Shown here piece after piece: positions 24,086-36,770 of a stretch of DNA of 64,000 bases. Both the position numbers and the translations under genes were made by a program. Position 1 is the stretch's first letter, and each line of letters opens with the position of its first letter. The DNA is from Leptidea sinapis (taxonomy: Eukaryota; Arthropoda; Insecta; Lepidoptera; Pieridae): NCBI RefSeq assembly GCF_905404315.1, contig NC_066269.1:5022001-5086000 (forward strand). The letters run 5' to 3'. The notes below the pieces were generated by a model. It saw only the letters and a list, made by a program, of their open reading frames with translations. It had not been told where the DNA came from and searched no databases.

Positions 24086-27000
24086 TTCCGGCCGGCGCGG
24101 ACACAGATGAATCTCTGAACCTCACAAACACACACTCATACGTAAATAATTATAATCTTCGCTGTTTTTCACTAACTTAGATTTTCGTCTGTTACTCAGA
24201 TCGCTTCCGATGGTGCGTGGTGCGTGGTGTGTGCAAGGACATGTCTATGTTGAATATTATGTATAATAGGAGAGACGAAATTGATTGCTCAAACGTTTAT
24301 ATGAAGTCTATTTTTAGGGAAATTTCATAAAAAGAACACAAAATTTGCTAGATGTTATAGTTTATGGTATGAAGTGATTTTTGTATGATGTTGAAACGAT
24401 TTTTGTAACGTTTGTATTGATGTATACACGATACAGCTGTACTGTACGATGCGACAAACAGAACTTCCTACCTCAAAACTACGCAAAATTCATACATATT
24501 ATAAATATACACTTTATTCGATACAGTTTATACAATATGCAATAAGATTATTGTAGTCTAAATAGAGTTTTTATTAAAAGAAAATATTTACATACGTAAA
24601 ATGTTATCAAATAATATATAAATTATTTCCTCTATTACCCTCTCACGTATATGTGTATTAATTACCCAATTATTTGTTGCCCCCGCGGCCTTCTAATGTG
24701 TTTATACTTATATACCTTGTTACAAATACGATACGCCTGAGAAAGTTTTATATATACTTACTATGTCATATTATAAATTCAATCTTGCTACGTTACCTAT
24801 ATTATTGTTGTAAACATTTTCAAATATCTATTTAGTCATTAGATAAAGGTCTATAGGTCCGGCTAATCCACTGTCTCAATATTCACTAAAACAAGAAATA
24901 CTATCGAAAACATTTACCTAATAGATAACTCAAACGAAAGTATGAGACAAATACTAACTGTGAAATCATGATTCTGAATTCATTTAATTTTGGTATTCTA
25001 CGTGCCGATAGATTTCAATATAAGAATATTGTTTTAGTGGAGGTTAATATTATATGTGTTTATTGCATACAGAAGCATTTTAAAGTTACACTAGCAATTC
25101 CTCAATTTTAACACTTCAAACATCTTTTTTAAGCCGAATTTTTTAATTGATATTATTTAGAATATTTGTAGAATCGATAGCAAATTCTACACGTGTACTG
25201 AAATCTACTGCCAAGTTTTTGTTAGAAATTGATAAATAGTTTAAGTGATGAGTTTTGTGCGTTAATTGTGTTAATTATTACAAAATAGATGTTTACTTGT
25301 AAGCTGTATGTTCTAGTTGTTTAATTTACTTACGTTAAGCTGTTGGACAAGAATCTCGAGCCAGTATATTCAACATATCAGAACTCATAAAAGAAAACAT
25401 TTTCGATGACTCTTCGGGTTGAAAGCCAAAACCGAAGCCTTCAAGAAAACATTTCGTTGCATATCAGGGAAGTTCAAACAGTGAAGTAGTTTATATTGTT
25501 CTAAGTATATTTTGTTGCAGTAAGACTCGAGATTCTTTTTTTTTTGTTACCTGAATAAATAATATTAATGTTTAACTACTATTTGTGGTCCAATGTTATA
25601 AGAACGTGTAACTAAGTAGGTGGACTGGATAAGCTGTACTATAAGTTATCTGTAGTCTACTGTTCTATTGGCGTTGAGTTTCATCAAACAATGCTGAATA
25701 CAGACTATACAGACTGTGAACACCCGGCCACAGACTACCGATATAAATAATGATACAGTTACGTACAATTGTCTATGATGTAAATTTATTTTTTATACAC
25801 GAATAGGTATGTACGTAGAAAGAGAGTTGTAAATAAGGCTAAGAACAACCCTACAAACTGATATATCGCTCTTGTAACTATTTAACTACAAAAATGTTTA
25901 ACTGTTGTCATTGTACGTATGATGTAATAGTTCTAGAGCAATGATATCAGTGTCAGATTGAGGGTTAGTGAAGCCTTAAGAGAAACGAATCGTTAAGAAA
26001 ATGGGTGCTAAGTGTGGGACCGTCTCAGAATGCAGACTCATACTATAAATTAACTCTAACACATATAAATAAGTTTTATATTTGCCAGTGCGATTACAAA
26101 TGAACTTAAAAGTGATGATGGATCTCAATGTCCGGACTGCTTCGAACAAATCCAGTGCCCGTGTTTGTGAAATTAAGTCGTCATTCTATTGTTTAAAATG
26201 TGGAAATTTTATAGTATCGTAGTTAGGTAATTCTTAAAGAAAAGTTCTTTCAAAATCTTTTTTTGCTTTGTAAATATAGATATAACTTATTTATTTTGAA
26301 TCGCGCGGGGTCCTTCGGCCGCTAAGATCCGCGCCATGGGCACGATCTATTATCATTGTTATTTATCATTGTAGTTATTATTCAATATTTAAAATTCTAT
26401 TTAAATTCAATAATTATCACGTAGTTACGAACGAATATACAAATAAACTTTCTATATTTAGACAATTCATGAGCCCATGTGCGGATCTCGTTGCCGCGTG
26501 ATCTTCCTTATTTTAGAAAATATCGTTCTTATAGGTTATTAAATTTTATTGTAAAGTTATATTAATAAAATAAAGGTAAATTTGTAGGCAATGAATGGAC
26601 CAGGTCAAGAAGCGAAGGCAGGAGATTGCTCTCAGAATTTATAATCGGCTAGTGTTGACGAGTTACCGTTAGCGGTAGGCAATGTCTGAGCGACATATAA
26701 AATGATGCTCGATTTAAAAATATTTTAGTCGAATTGATGTTGTTGGCGAATCAAAGTTTCTAATAATTAATTAATGTACTTAAATTTTCAATGTAAATTT
26801 TAATGGCACTTCGAAAAATATTGTTAAAATTATTTTAATTGTCACTAGTCTTAGTATCATAAAATTCATTTAAATTATTTCTTTGTAATTGGCAAATGCA
26901 AGCGGAATATACCAGTTCCGCTGTGCGACGTTGCGGTGTTTTGAGTTTAGAAGATCATAGACGGGACGGGACCGATGACTGCTGGACTAGGCGTTAGTCC

Positions 27001-27615
27001 ATTTTCTTTTTACGTCCATGTAACGTCCTCAAAGCAGCTATTCTTGTCTAAATTTTGTCCACGTAGCGTCTATGACTTGTAGTGTTTATGTACGCATACC
27101 CTCACGACCCAAATATTTTGGTGTCGCTAGATAGAATGAATATGAAAATATTTAGCGAGAAGCAATGAGAAGGTTAGTGAAATTCGGTATAAGGAGAGGG
27201 AAAGCGTCGTCGCGGACTCGAAACACATTAACTATTAATTCGAAGTATTTCGATAAATTATAATTGTTCGGTAAATGTTTAATACGTAAATTATCCATAA
27301 ACTTTATGTGCTTATTGTCTACTTTATTTATTTTGTCTCCGGACAGAGATTTGCTTCCAAGGCTATCTGGTGCCGTAATTAAAATTAATTTAATTTATTC
27401 TGAGAGTGTGTGCGACAGTGATTTGTGTTTACATGCTTTTGGTTTACTGCAATTACAGTCGGTTTATTTTAGTTTAAGTGAAGATTAATAACAAATATTG
27501 TATTTTCTGCGCCCTAGTTAAGTTATTTTTCTATGTATAGTTAGTTATAAGTGTAAATGATTTAGCACATAAATTTGATGCATGATGATAATGTTAATAA
27601 AATATCCACAATAAA
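24086..27615 (+). other. probable long 3' UTR of E74
   Basis: No coding sequence is recognised after the E74 stop. AATAAA poly(A) signals occur at 25554, 26564, 26569, 27596 and 27610; the last pair would give a 3' UTR of about 3.5 kb, with alternative shorter forms. The region is AT-rich, largely free of recognisable transposons and contains several ATTTA words. This is inference from signals, without transcript data. Confidence 0.4.
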
Positions 27616-27811
27616 ATACAATTGTTTCTTTAAAATCCCTCTATTTAATCAATTAGTTTTAATTATTTATATAAACAACTGAACTTTGGAAGCTAGAACA
27701 ACCACCAAAAAACATTATTTACATATAAATATTTTAAAGTAAGTTTGTTTGTGTCCTAAAAGCATCCTTTAGACTACAAACAACTTACTAACCAGTAGGC
27801 ATGGATGGATG

Positions 27812-28102
27812 TACCAGCCTAGCGAAACTCTCTAAGAAAAATGCGATTCACTCGATTGTATGAAACATTCATTGATAGATTGGCAGATGAAGGCTATCTT
27901 GTAAAAAAACAGATTTAGCCGAAACCGACCACTACGTTTAAGGCAACTCTTCGCTTTCAAACTTAGCTTCAAATTTGACTTCGTCGCCAATCGCTATAGT
28001 TTATTTACCTACTACTATTTCAAACATATGTCAAATCACTGCACGTTTCATAGTAAACTAAATTTTTATTTAAACAGTCCCGCCTCGTAATACGTAGTAT
28101 TA
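27812..28102 (+). repeat. interspersed repeat, copy 2 (inverted partner at 7.6 kb)
   Basis: Matches the reverse complement of 7570-7830 with small insertions and deletions. It begins CCAGCCTAGCGAAACTC and ends CGTAATACGTAGTAT. The two copies stand in opposite orientation on either side of the E74 ETS exon. Confidence 0.7.
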
Positions 28103-28296
28103 ACATTAACATTGGGATGTACAGGCATAAAGGCATATATATGTACAGAGCTGCTATATACATATAACTGTACGGTAGAATAGAGAATATTGTACCTGCC
28201 TATTATGTGACTTACGCAGTGCTTCAGACGGAAAGAATTTATATACGTACGTGGAAAATGTAAGCTCTTTCTTCTAAAATAAAATAATATTTGATA

Positions 28297-28956
28297 CTAG
28301 CCTTTCCGCATCGGACGTGCCCGCGGGCACGTCCAATTCAAAAAACAATGAGAGCGGCTGTGCCGCGGGGCACTCTTTTACCTCATCCAGTTTTCACCCT
28401 TATTAGGTGTACAAGATGGTTTATTTGCCTACGCAGTTATGAACGAGTGAATTCCCAAACACATTTCGATCCGTTACGATTCAAGGCCACCAATATTCGA
28501 CGTCATAGCTTTACGGACAAAGCACTTATGTCATATGTGTCCACTTGTTCCCGGCCGGCGCAGCGAGCGGTCGTTATCAAGACCTTACACGAAGATCGTT
28601 CTTTGTGGAGATTTAAGCTTTATTTTATAATGAACATATACTATTCATTACAAAAACATAAAAGGAAATAAATAAAACAAGTAATTAACAATAATAACAA
28701 TATTTATTTTAAAATATACCTATTTTTACACTTTTTTTCGAATGAAAAGTCTGTGTGAAATAAAAAAGAAAGACAATATGAATAATTTATACATGGTCTT
28801 ATAGCTTGTTTCAATAGCTTTCAGTGACAGTCACTCAAATCACCCTAGTTATAAGCATTTTATAACTACACGTAAAATAATACTCACGGGGAAAATGCCG
28901 CGAAATTGCCGGAAGCTTGCCGATCTACAGTGTACAGCGAGATCCGGAAAGGCTAG
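28297..28956. mobile_element. inverted-repeat DNA element, about 660 bp
   Basis: Ends CTAGCCTTTCCGCATC (28297-28312) and GATCCGGAAAGGCTAG (28941-28956) are inverse to each other with one mismatch. Just inside the left end is a perfect 22-bp palindrome (28313-28334, centred on CCGCGG). A 126-codon open frame inside has no recognisable domain. The interior block around 28793-28825 recurs inverted at 35600-35633, so it is part of a repeat family. Confidence 0.6.
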
Positions 28957-30291
28957 AGCGGAATGATAATCGGTAAATATTTATTATTCTGTGACTCTTA
29001 TTCAGTGCTAAGAAAAATAAAGTTAGTACTCAGTAGTTTACTAGCTGCCAGTGATAACACTTTTCCCGCCCATTTCGCTGTCACTTTTAAGCCGACAGTC
29101 ATTTTTTTTAATTTATTACATGACCATGGATAGAAGTCCTTCAGTCTTAGAAAATATTCAATATAACAAAACTTATAGTTACATAAAACAAAACTATAAC
29201 ATAATATTACTTATTACATGGTATATACATACACATTTCACGAATACAAATGTAAGCGATGCACCACGACGAGTGACCACTCGTCACAGATCTGGTTTCC
29301 GTAGAGGCCAGCTCTCATCGAAAATAATAACCTGATAAAAAAATCATTATTGAAGTAGTACTATTTTTTAGTATAGTATTTAGAATATATGCCATTGAGA
29401 TTTGTAAGAAGCTATGTTGGACAACAAATCCTGCGTACGGCGGGGAACACTCAGAGCATGTTTGTGCTATGCGACAGTCTTAAAAAAATTGTTGTTGCTG
29501 CATTTTCAAAACAAAGTTAGAATAGAGTGTTGGAAATGAAAGGATTGAAAGGCGGACATATTTATGAAGAATAAAAGATGTGATTTCATCGTGTGCAATA
29601 GTTTGAAAATTTGGTTGCTAATTTAAAGAGGTCGGACCTGCATCAAAGTCAAACAGGTCAAGGTCAACAGTTATTCATCTAACTCAGACTTCCACCTGTT
29701 TCCAAAACGTTAAAAATCTATAGCTGGAAAAAGATTTTAGACTAAAGTAGATTATACAATTACACGCAGAATAAAGGCTGTTCTACAAGTCGATTTTTTT
29801 TAACTATATTTAGGCATATTCCATCCCGCTCCAGTATTTTGTAATTTACATGAGGAACCACAATTCTATAGGTCAAGTTAACAGTTTCAAAGATTATTTT
29901 TTTTTATTTTAAAGTTTAATAATAAAGGATTATTTATCAAGACATAATTTGTTAACCACTTTTGAAGGGATTGACTGGTGAAGAAAAGTGGATCATGTAC
30001 GACAAGAACGTTCAATAAACGTCGTGGTCAAACAAAGGTTGGTTAAGCTATAATGCTATGCTGTGTATATGGTGGGATGGTGTATATGGTAGGTGGATTT
30101 ACCGCCAGGCAGAACCATTGATTCGGATTTCTACAGCCAACAACTTATAAAATTAAAGTAAGACGCTTACATATTCTTCAGAATTTTTCAACACTTTTTA
30201 TGTAAACAAAACCGGCGCGATGCTAAATTATAATTTACTGGATGCACAGTCTAGAAAAATATAATTTGTAATTTTTACAACTCTAACCTAT
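28957..30291. other. intergenic, nothing recognised
   Basis: AT-rich sequence between E74 and SEC22 without a splice-bounded coding segment or a repeat I can name. Confidence 0.4.
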
Positions 30292-30412
30292 AGTTGCAGA
30301 AAGCATATTTAAAGTTAATGTTTCATTAGATCAGATGCTATTTTTGACTGTCAAAATCAAAAAGTAGCGGATTTATATTGAAACATTAACTTTTAGGATG
30401 CTTTCTGCAACT
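30292..30412. mobile_element. 121-bp MITE
   Basis: AGTTGCAGAAAGCAT at the left is exactly inverse to ATGCTTTCTGCAACT at the right, and AGTTAATGTTTCA inside is inverse to TGAAACATTAACT. The element is thus mostly two arms with a short centre. It lies about 440 bp upstream of the SEC22 start codon, where it could affect the promoter. Confidence 0.75.
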
Positions 30413-30846
30413 TGCGGTAAATGAGTTCTCAGTCAAATCTGAGAAATAAATGATTATATCTTTAAATTAATTTATTATTAAATCTAATTATCAATAAATT
30501 TATTTTAATATGAATATTTTGCTTAGCGAATGAATAGAACGCATCGTAGTCTATGCTAGGCACCTACGTGTTTTACGATAAATTGTCATTTTTGACATTG
30601 TCAAACTCAAAATGCTCTTGACGTGTACCTACGAAGCTACGGTCTACGAAAATCGAATGAATAATTTATTATTTAGGTAGGGAAAGCCGAAAACAGGAAT
30701 TCATTATTAAGACTACCAGTAAATTAAATATATTCTTTGCTCACAATATTCGAAGAGATATCGCGTTATGAGTCGATAATGAGAAAAAACTAATCATTAG
30801 TGTTATAGTGTGCATTTCAAATAAAGGAAAATTTAAAAATATAAAG

Positions 30847-33800
30847 ATGGTTTTAATGACAATGATTGCAAGGGTCGTCGACGGCCTACCCTTAGCAGCA
30901 ACAATGCAGGAAGATGAGGTAAAAACAGAGAAAAAATAATATCTGACCCACAAATAATTTAATTTTAAGAAACACCTAATCAAATGCCAATATCAAGTAC
31001 CATATTGACTAGTTCACATTCTCATTTTTTCATAACATCATAGTACTTGCACTTCCCATTTCCTTTTTTTAATTTTTTATTTGCTGTGATAATTTGCAGA
31101 GTGGCTGTAATATTCTGGAATATCAAAATCAGGCCAAAATGCTGTTTAGAAAGCTAAGTCCTCAGTCGCCTGTTCGCTGCTCTATTGAAACAGGGCCTTA
31201 TTTATTTCAGTGAGTCACAATGCTTCTTTAATTTTTTATTTATTCCTAGTTGATTTTCTTTTATTATTTAAGATCAAAACATTTAGTTGTCTAGCTTTAT
31301 ACAATACTAGAATAATGTTACATCATTTATTAAGTACATTGGCTAGGTGACTTATATGTAGTTAAGAATTTTTATTACTACATTGAATAAAATCTATAAA
31401 TATTGAAAAGTAGAAAGAAACATATTGTCAAATGTTTCACTATGTGTTAAGTACAAATGCATTCATACAGGATTATGCGGTAGCTGTGCAGTTGGTTGTG
31501 ATTCCCAACATGTATATTCAGTTAATGTTGCAGCTGGGCCCTGAGTAGGTAACCTAGTGTACCTAATAATTAGGAGATTGTTGTGTGCTCAAACAAATTT
31601 GTCAATGTAATGTTCACCACAGTTACTAACTCATTAAAATCAATAATGAATCTTATGAAAGGGCAGCTAAAACATATTTCTTTAAAATGTGGAACTAAAT
31701 GAAACAACTGTACTATTAGTCTTTATTCTGTCACTATTATTAATCACCAAATATCAGTTTCAGTATTTTATGAAATATAATGTATGAAAGGTGACACACA
31801 AGTATTATGACTAAACTTGAATAAGATATATTCAACAATTCTCTTGGCTCACTTAAAAATAAAGCACTAACATTCTTTTAAGTCAAACTACTAACTACAA
31901 ACCTAGTTACATAAATTTATTTTCTCATTAACTTTAATTTCTGCTTAGTTACAAAACACTAACTCAAAATTATAATTGGTTTTTGCTGTGCATTTCTCTT
32001 GAAGGTGTACATAGATTTGTAAATAATGCTAACTTCATAGTACTTATTTATTAAAGTACTAATATGTATTCTGATGAATAAGTTAAGTAATTGTATCAAC
32101 CCAAACCCATTGCAAGTAAATAAAGATATACCCCCTTATTAACCCCCTTACTAACTTAAAGCATTGCTAATTCTCACCCTGTCTTCTTCTATTGACCTAA
32201 GTCAGAATTACAAAAAACACTCCTTAGCAGCTCTTTAAAGTTAGCGGACCATTATGAATAAGGGGGATAATATTAAAAACTTAATAAACAATTGTTTATA
32301 AGATGACAACATAGACCAGGCAGTCCAAACAGCTCCTGTTCCAAGGATGACACACAAACAAATGACTACAACATCTTTTGAAAAATGATAATACTAATGT
32401 CACTCTTATTGTTTAAATATGAAAAAATTGTTCCAGTTACCTAATAGAGAATGAAATCTGTTACCTGGTCTTGTGTGAAAGGAATTACAGTAAGAGGCTT
32501 GCATTCAGTTATTTAGAAGAGATTGCACAAGAATTTCATCAACAGTATGGAACGAGGGTAATTCATCATTTAGTGAGATTGTTATTAAAATATGTCTACT
32601 GCTCGTCAAACTTTAAGTTCTTAAGTTGCCATAAGCACTTGTTTGCGCAGGTATATCCCAGATTTTCCCCACAGAAAGCATATATATTTTTTGTAATGTA
32701 TGGAGAGTGAACTACAAGTTTGGTGATAGTAAGCACAATCCAATAAGAAAACTATCGTAATAAATAAATATTTTGTAACAGAGATATAAGACAATAGGCA
32801 GTAACAATAGAAACATTATTTCATCTAGAGCAGAGCTTCCCTAATTTATTTTTCTCAAGACTAAAATTTTGCTGCTTCCAACCAACATTTAGTTTTCGAA
32901 AAAATTTAATCTATTGGTTAATTAATTAATTGATATTATTAATTGTAAAAAGAATAGGGGAGCACCAGGCCCAAAGGTGTCGTTAGAGGCAACTTAGAGC
33001 TTTTTAGAAGTGGGAGAGTCACACTGCCGTTTTATGACGTCAGCACAATCGGGCCAGACTCGTCCAGGATAATTACCACACTCACATAGAATACTGGTGT
33101 TAGGTAGTGGCCTAGTGCCGCTATGTTCCGCATAGGTTAGTGTCGTGAACCGGAGAGGGAGAACGCCTTTGTATGGCGGTGGGGATTGTATAAGGCGCTT
33201 CTCTCAAAACTTCCATCATTTGACCTCCAGCTTACTCACTGGGCGCAGCATACAGGTCGTTCTCGACGGGGAAATGGAACCTTGTCCAATTTAGCCCCCA
33301 AAAGTAAAATAACCCCATTTGTTGAATCACCACTCTTCGACAACACTTGCCTTAAGGCCTCGTATCGGAATAATGGGTCTCGAAATCTCGAGCGATTGCC
33401 ATTTCCGTGGTCATCTGGAGGGCAAAGCTGAATTGGCTTCGATGAAGCTGGGCTTCATAAACAGAGCACGGCAATACTACAGTCTAGCGCTCTACAAAGC
33501 GCAGTTGTTTAATTAATTAAATTTTAATTTCTATATTTGACATTTCAGGTGAATACAGTTACTCGACCATATACATTCATAGAATTTGATACCTGGATGC
33601 AGAGGACACGCAAGCAGTATGCAGAGGGTGGAGCCCGAGCCAGGCGAGCCGGAGCTGCCTCTCAGTTGGGGGGACAGCTGGGAGATGTCCAGCGCATCAT
33701 GATGCAGAATATTGACGATGTTCTGCAAAGAGGAGCTATACTTTCTGGTATATTATGCTTTATACTTTACTTAAAAAAATCCATTTCACCCGGAAAACAT

Positions 33801-35423
33801 CAAAACAAAACCACTGCTGGACAAAGGCCTCCCCCAAAGATCGCCATGACGATCGATACTGCGCTGTCTTCATCCAACCTACTCCCGCGATCTTGACCAG
33901 ATTGTCGGTCCATCTTGTGGGGGGCCAACCCACACTACCTCTTCCTGTATGTAGTCGCAATTCGAAGACTTTTCTGCCCCGAACAACCATCAGGTCTGTC
34001 GAGCTATGTGCCCTGTCCACTGCCACTTCAGTTCAGCAATCAACTAGGCTATGTCGGTGACTTTGGTTCTCTTCCTTTAAAACATACTCTATATAAAATT
34101 GTTATATCAAGTACTCAACATATAATATGATTTATGCTATTGCTTGCCAACATCGGAATAAGACTAACCTGATGTTAATTGATAACCCATGCTTTCTGGC
34201 AACACCAGAGCAATTGGAAGATACAGTGTTAATATACTATTCTGCTGTAATAATATTAAAATTCTTACGTTTTATGAAATATCTAGCTGGTGCCCAGTGC
34301 ACTTTGCTTCACCTAAAAAGTTCAACCATAGTTGAACCATAGTTCAAAAGATAAAAATTCACTGCCAGCAGAGCCACCAGGGCTTACGGTTCTTGACTTT
34401 CTTTTATATAGAAAGATAATTCATTGCCACTTTAAGAAAATGTAACTATCTGGTGTTTACATAGTCAAACTTTTCTTTGATGTTATTATTTTCACCTACC
34501 ACAGTCCTCATATGTTCTCACTTTAACTGGTTGAACCAACTCTATGGTGCGGGATAATTCCTAAAAAAATTTTTCTTTGTAAAGTGGTTGTCGTAAAAGT
34601 TATTATAGCATAAATTATAACACACTTTGGGAAATGGGCTGACCATTTCCAGACATTTTGATTTCATTGTAATGCAACTTTATGAAAAAATATAGGCCTG
34701 CTGAGTTTTATGTCCATTCCTAAGACTGAGGCATACCCTTTTGAAGAAGTTTATAGATTTTTATATACAATAAGTAATTTCAGAGTGCACAAATTAAATT
34801 TTAAAACAAAATTTATGAACGATGCGGGACTTGAACCCGCGACCTCTTGCGTTCCGTGCGAGCGCTCTTCCACTGAGCCAACCGTTCGAGTGACGTCACG
34901 TTGATAAATCTTGATTCTTGTTCAACTCTCGGGTTGTGGCTTAATCTACAAGATTTATTTTACAGTTGATAACCTGCTCAACCCTAATATTTGCATAATA
35001 GGATTTTAACTTGAGATGTCGCTCTTTCAAATCTAAACAACTTTCGGTCGCGAGAGGTCGCGGTTTCGAGTCCTACATCATTCATAAATTTTGTTTACAA
35101 ATTTAGTTTGTGTAATTAATTTAAAAAAATAACAATTGGTTTTGATTTCAGAATCCTATCATAAAAGTTTGAATTTGTATTTTACAACAATATAATATTA
35201 TATGCTACATATTATGCTATATTATGTATATTTTAAAACAGTTTTTTCTTCATTTAAGTAATTTTGATTTGCAGAACTTGACACGAAAACACAAAATCTC
35301 TCAATGATGTCTCAGAAGTACAAGAAGGATGCAACTTACCTCAACACCAAGTCCATGATCGTCAAAGTGGCGGCTGGTGCTGTTGTATTGCTGGTTTTTG
35401 TTTTATATTTTTGGGTGCTTTAG
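30847..35423 (+). CDS. Sec22: SEC22, vesicle-trafficking R-SNARE
   Basis: Five coding exons: 30847-30918, 31100-31209, 32437-32557, 33549-33747 and 35275-35423. All introns are GT/AG with phases 0, 2, 0 and 1 that join without a break to 216 residues, against 215 in human SEC22B. The product is a tail-anchored SNARE for transport between endoplasmic reticulum and Golgi. It starts MVLMTMIARVVDGLPLA, as in animal Sec22. The longin domain includes YLIENEICYLVLCERNYSKR. The SNARE motif contains DVQRIMMQNIDDVLQRG, with the central-layer Arg at residue 162. The last exon ends in a hydrophobic anchor (about residues 196-216). Introns 3 and 4 carry LINE and tRNA-like repeats, but coding exons and splice sites are intact. 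Convergent with the TEN1-like gene. Identity is very secure. Confidence 0.96.
32990..33516 (+). mobile_element. CR1/Jockey-like LINE fragment in SEC22 intron 3
   Basis: Translations around 33270-33516 give ISSDCHFRGHLEGKAELAS and, after a small gap, INRARQYY, the C-terminal region of a non-LTR reverse transcriptase protein found widely in Lepidoptera; a closer copy is at 49085-49486. The reading frame shifts between pieces. The part before 33180 has leader-like sequence I associate with the same class. Inactive relic. Confidence 0.65.
33775..34050 (-). mobile_element. RTE-like LINE fragment in SEC22 intron 4
   Basis: The minus strand encodes GWPPTRWTDNLVKIAG and RSSWRSLGEAFVQQW, the C-terminal signature of RTE-like reverse transcriptase proteins (RGRPxxRWxDxxxxxAG type). 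Truncated at both ends. The segment matching 33810-33905 also occurs at 3645-3760. Confidence 0.7.
34818..34889 (-). tRNA. tRNA-like cloverleaf, probably a SINE head or tRNA pseudogene
   Basis: On the minus strand the 72 bases fold as a tRNA: a 7-bp acceptor (GAACGGT/ATCGTTC, one G-T pair), a perfect D arm GCTCAGTGGAAGAGC, an anticodon stem with one mismatch, and a perfect T arm GCGGGTTCAAGTCCCGC. The anticodon loop reads ACGGAAC, with C instead of the universal T before the anticodon, so decoding is doubtful. The flanking TAAATTTTGTTTTAAAATTT tract recurs beside the inverted partial copy at 35046-35125, which argues for a repeat and not a functional tRNA gene. Confidence 0.4.
35046..35125 (+). 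repeat. inverted partial copy of the tRNA-like repeat
   Basis: GCGAGAGGTCGCGGTTTCGA followed by ATTCATAAATTTTGTTTAC repeats, in the opposite orientation, the 3' half and flank of the tRNA-like unit at 34789-34889. The two can pair in the SEC22 pre-mRNA about 150 bases upstream of the last exon. Confidence 0.6.
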
Positions 35424-36770
35424 GTGAAAGTGGAAGTTATAATGTAATGAATTAACTGCTATGACAAATTAATTCACTATGAACCTTTATGTTCCGGGAA
35501 ACTAATCACGCGCGATATGCTTTAGATCAGCGTGATTTTAGCGCGTTCTGTCACTGCGTATTATTAAATTGCTTATAATTAGGATAATTTGAGTGAATGT
35601 ATCTGAAAGCTATTGAAACAAGCTTTAAGACCATGCAAAATAAACCATCTTATATATAAAATAAGTGTCAGAACTTGGTGAGGGAATAGTGTGCCATACG
35701 GCACTCTCGGTTTTGGTGTATCTGAAAATTTTGTGCCCTGGGGCAATGGCGATTTAGGAAGGTTAAACCTTAGTTAATAAAATATAATCTATAGACTACC
35801 TTAGGATTTGTATACAATAAAATGTACCATGCAGCACAATTGTGTTATTGTAATGATAAAGTATTGAGATAACTATAATAACTGAGGTATATAAAATATG
35901 TTTTAGGGACACAATATTAATTATATTCTTTAAACAAATATGTGGGTAGTGTGTAAATTGTGGTTTGTATTACATAATACACCCAAAATAAATTGTTTAG
36001 CCTTTAACCCATGTATAGATTAATTTGTAATTAAAATTATTATGAATTAAATCCAGCTCCCACTGGATATATTTCCCATAAATATGCCACAAATGCAGAA
36101 ACTGTGAAAATGGAATAGTAATTTATATGGAATTATAGAGGATATGTTCATAGTTGACATAATAAATATATAAAACAATAAAAAAACGATTTTTTTGAAG
36201 TTTTTGACCATATTGTTTAGTTATTATCATCAAGCTAATGGTTTAAAGAATTTGTATGTATAGCGCCTTCAATAGGTTGTACTAAGATCTTTACTTTTTT
36301 ATTGGTCTGGTTACTATCTACTGATTAGATTCGAGAATAAAAATCTTTGGCCACATATATAGGAATTGTCGCATTTTTTAATTTGCGAATGAGGGTAGCG
36401 CGAGTAAGGAGCTTTTACTGTATTACTAATAGTTTAATATATTATCTCATCCAGATACATTAAAATTCTTCAAAATATAATATTACCTATGTTTAGGCTG
36501 AATTTCACATACTATATATATTTAAAAATTTATAGTACATTCCATTGCGCTTATCTTGTAGGTTGTTAGTGAATTACGTTGACTAAGTGCAGTTTAAATA
36601 TTATGCAATAAGAGTATATCGATTCAATAATTGGTAACTGTAATATATTTATGCAAATATTTTTATAATAAGTATGAATGGTTCTGGATTGTTGTTAATC
36701 TTTAAATTTATTGTTATTAATACTATTTATTTAAGATTGTAATAAAAGCTTTCTTTTAAAATACTTCTTT
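35424..36770 (+). other. SEC22 3' UTR and gap to the TEN1-like gene
   Basis: Non-coding. AATAAA signals lie near 35777 and 35818, and the last plus-strand one is at 36741-36746. A repeat related to 28790-28865 lies at about 35565-35640, inside the likely SEC22 3' UTR. Nothing else recognised. Confidence 0.5.

Noticed and set aside
23800..24180. 126-codon alternative plus frame and 82-codon minus frame over the ETS exon
   Set aside because: Shadows of the GC-rich ETS coding frame, which carries every conserved ETS residue.
28291..28671. 126-codon frame inside the 28.3-kb inverted-repeat element
   Set aside because: No similarity to any transposase motif and not preserved in the related segment at 35.6 kb.
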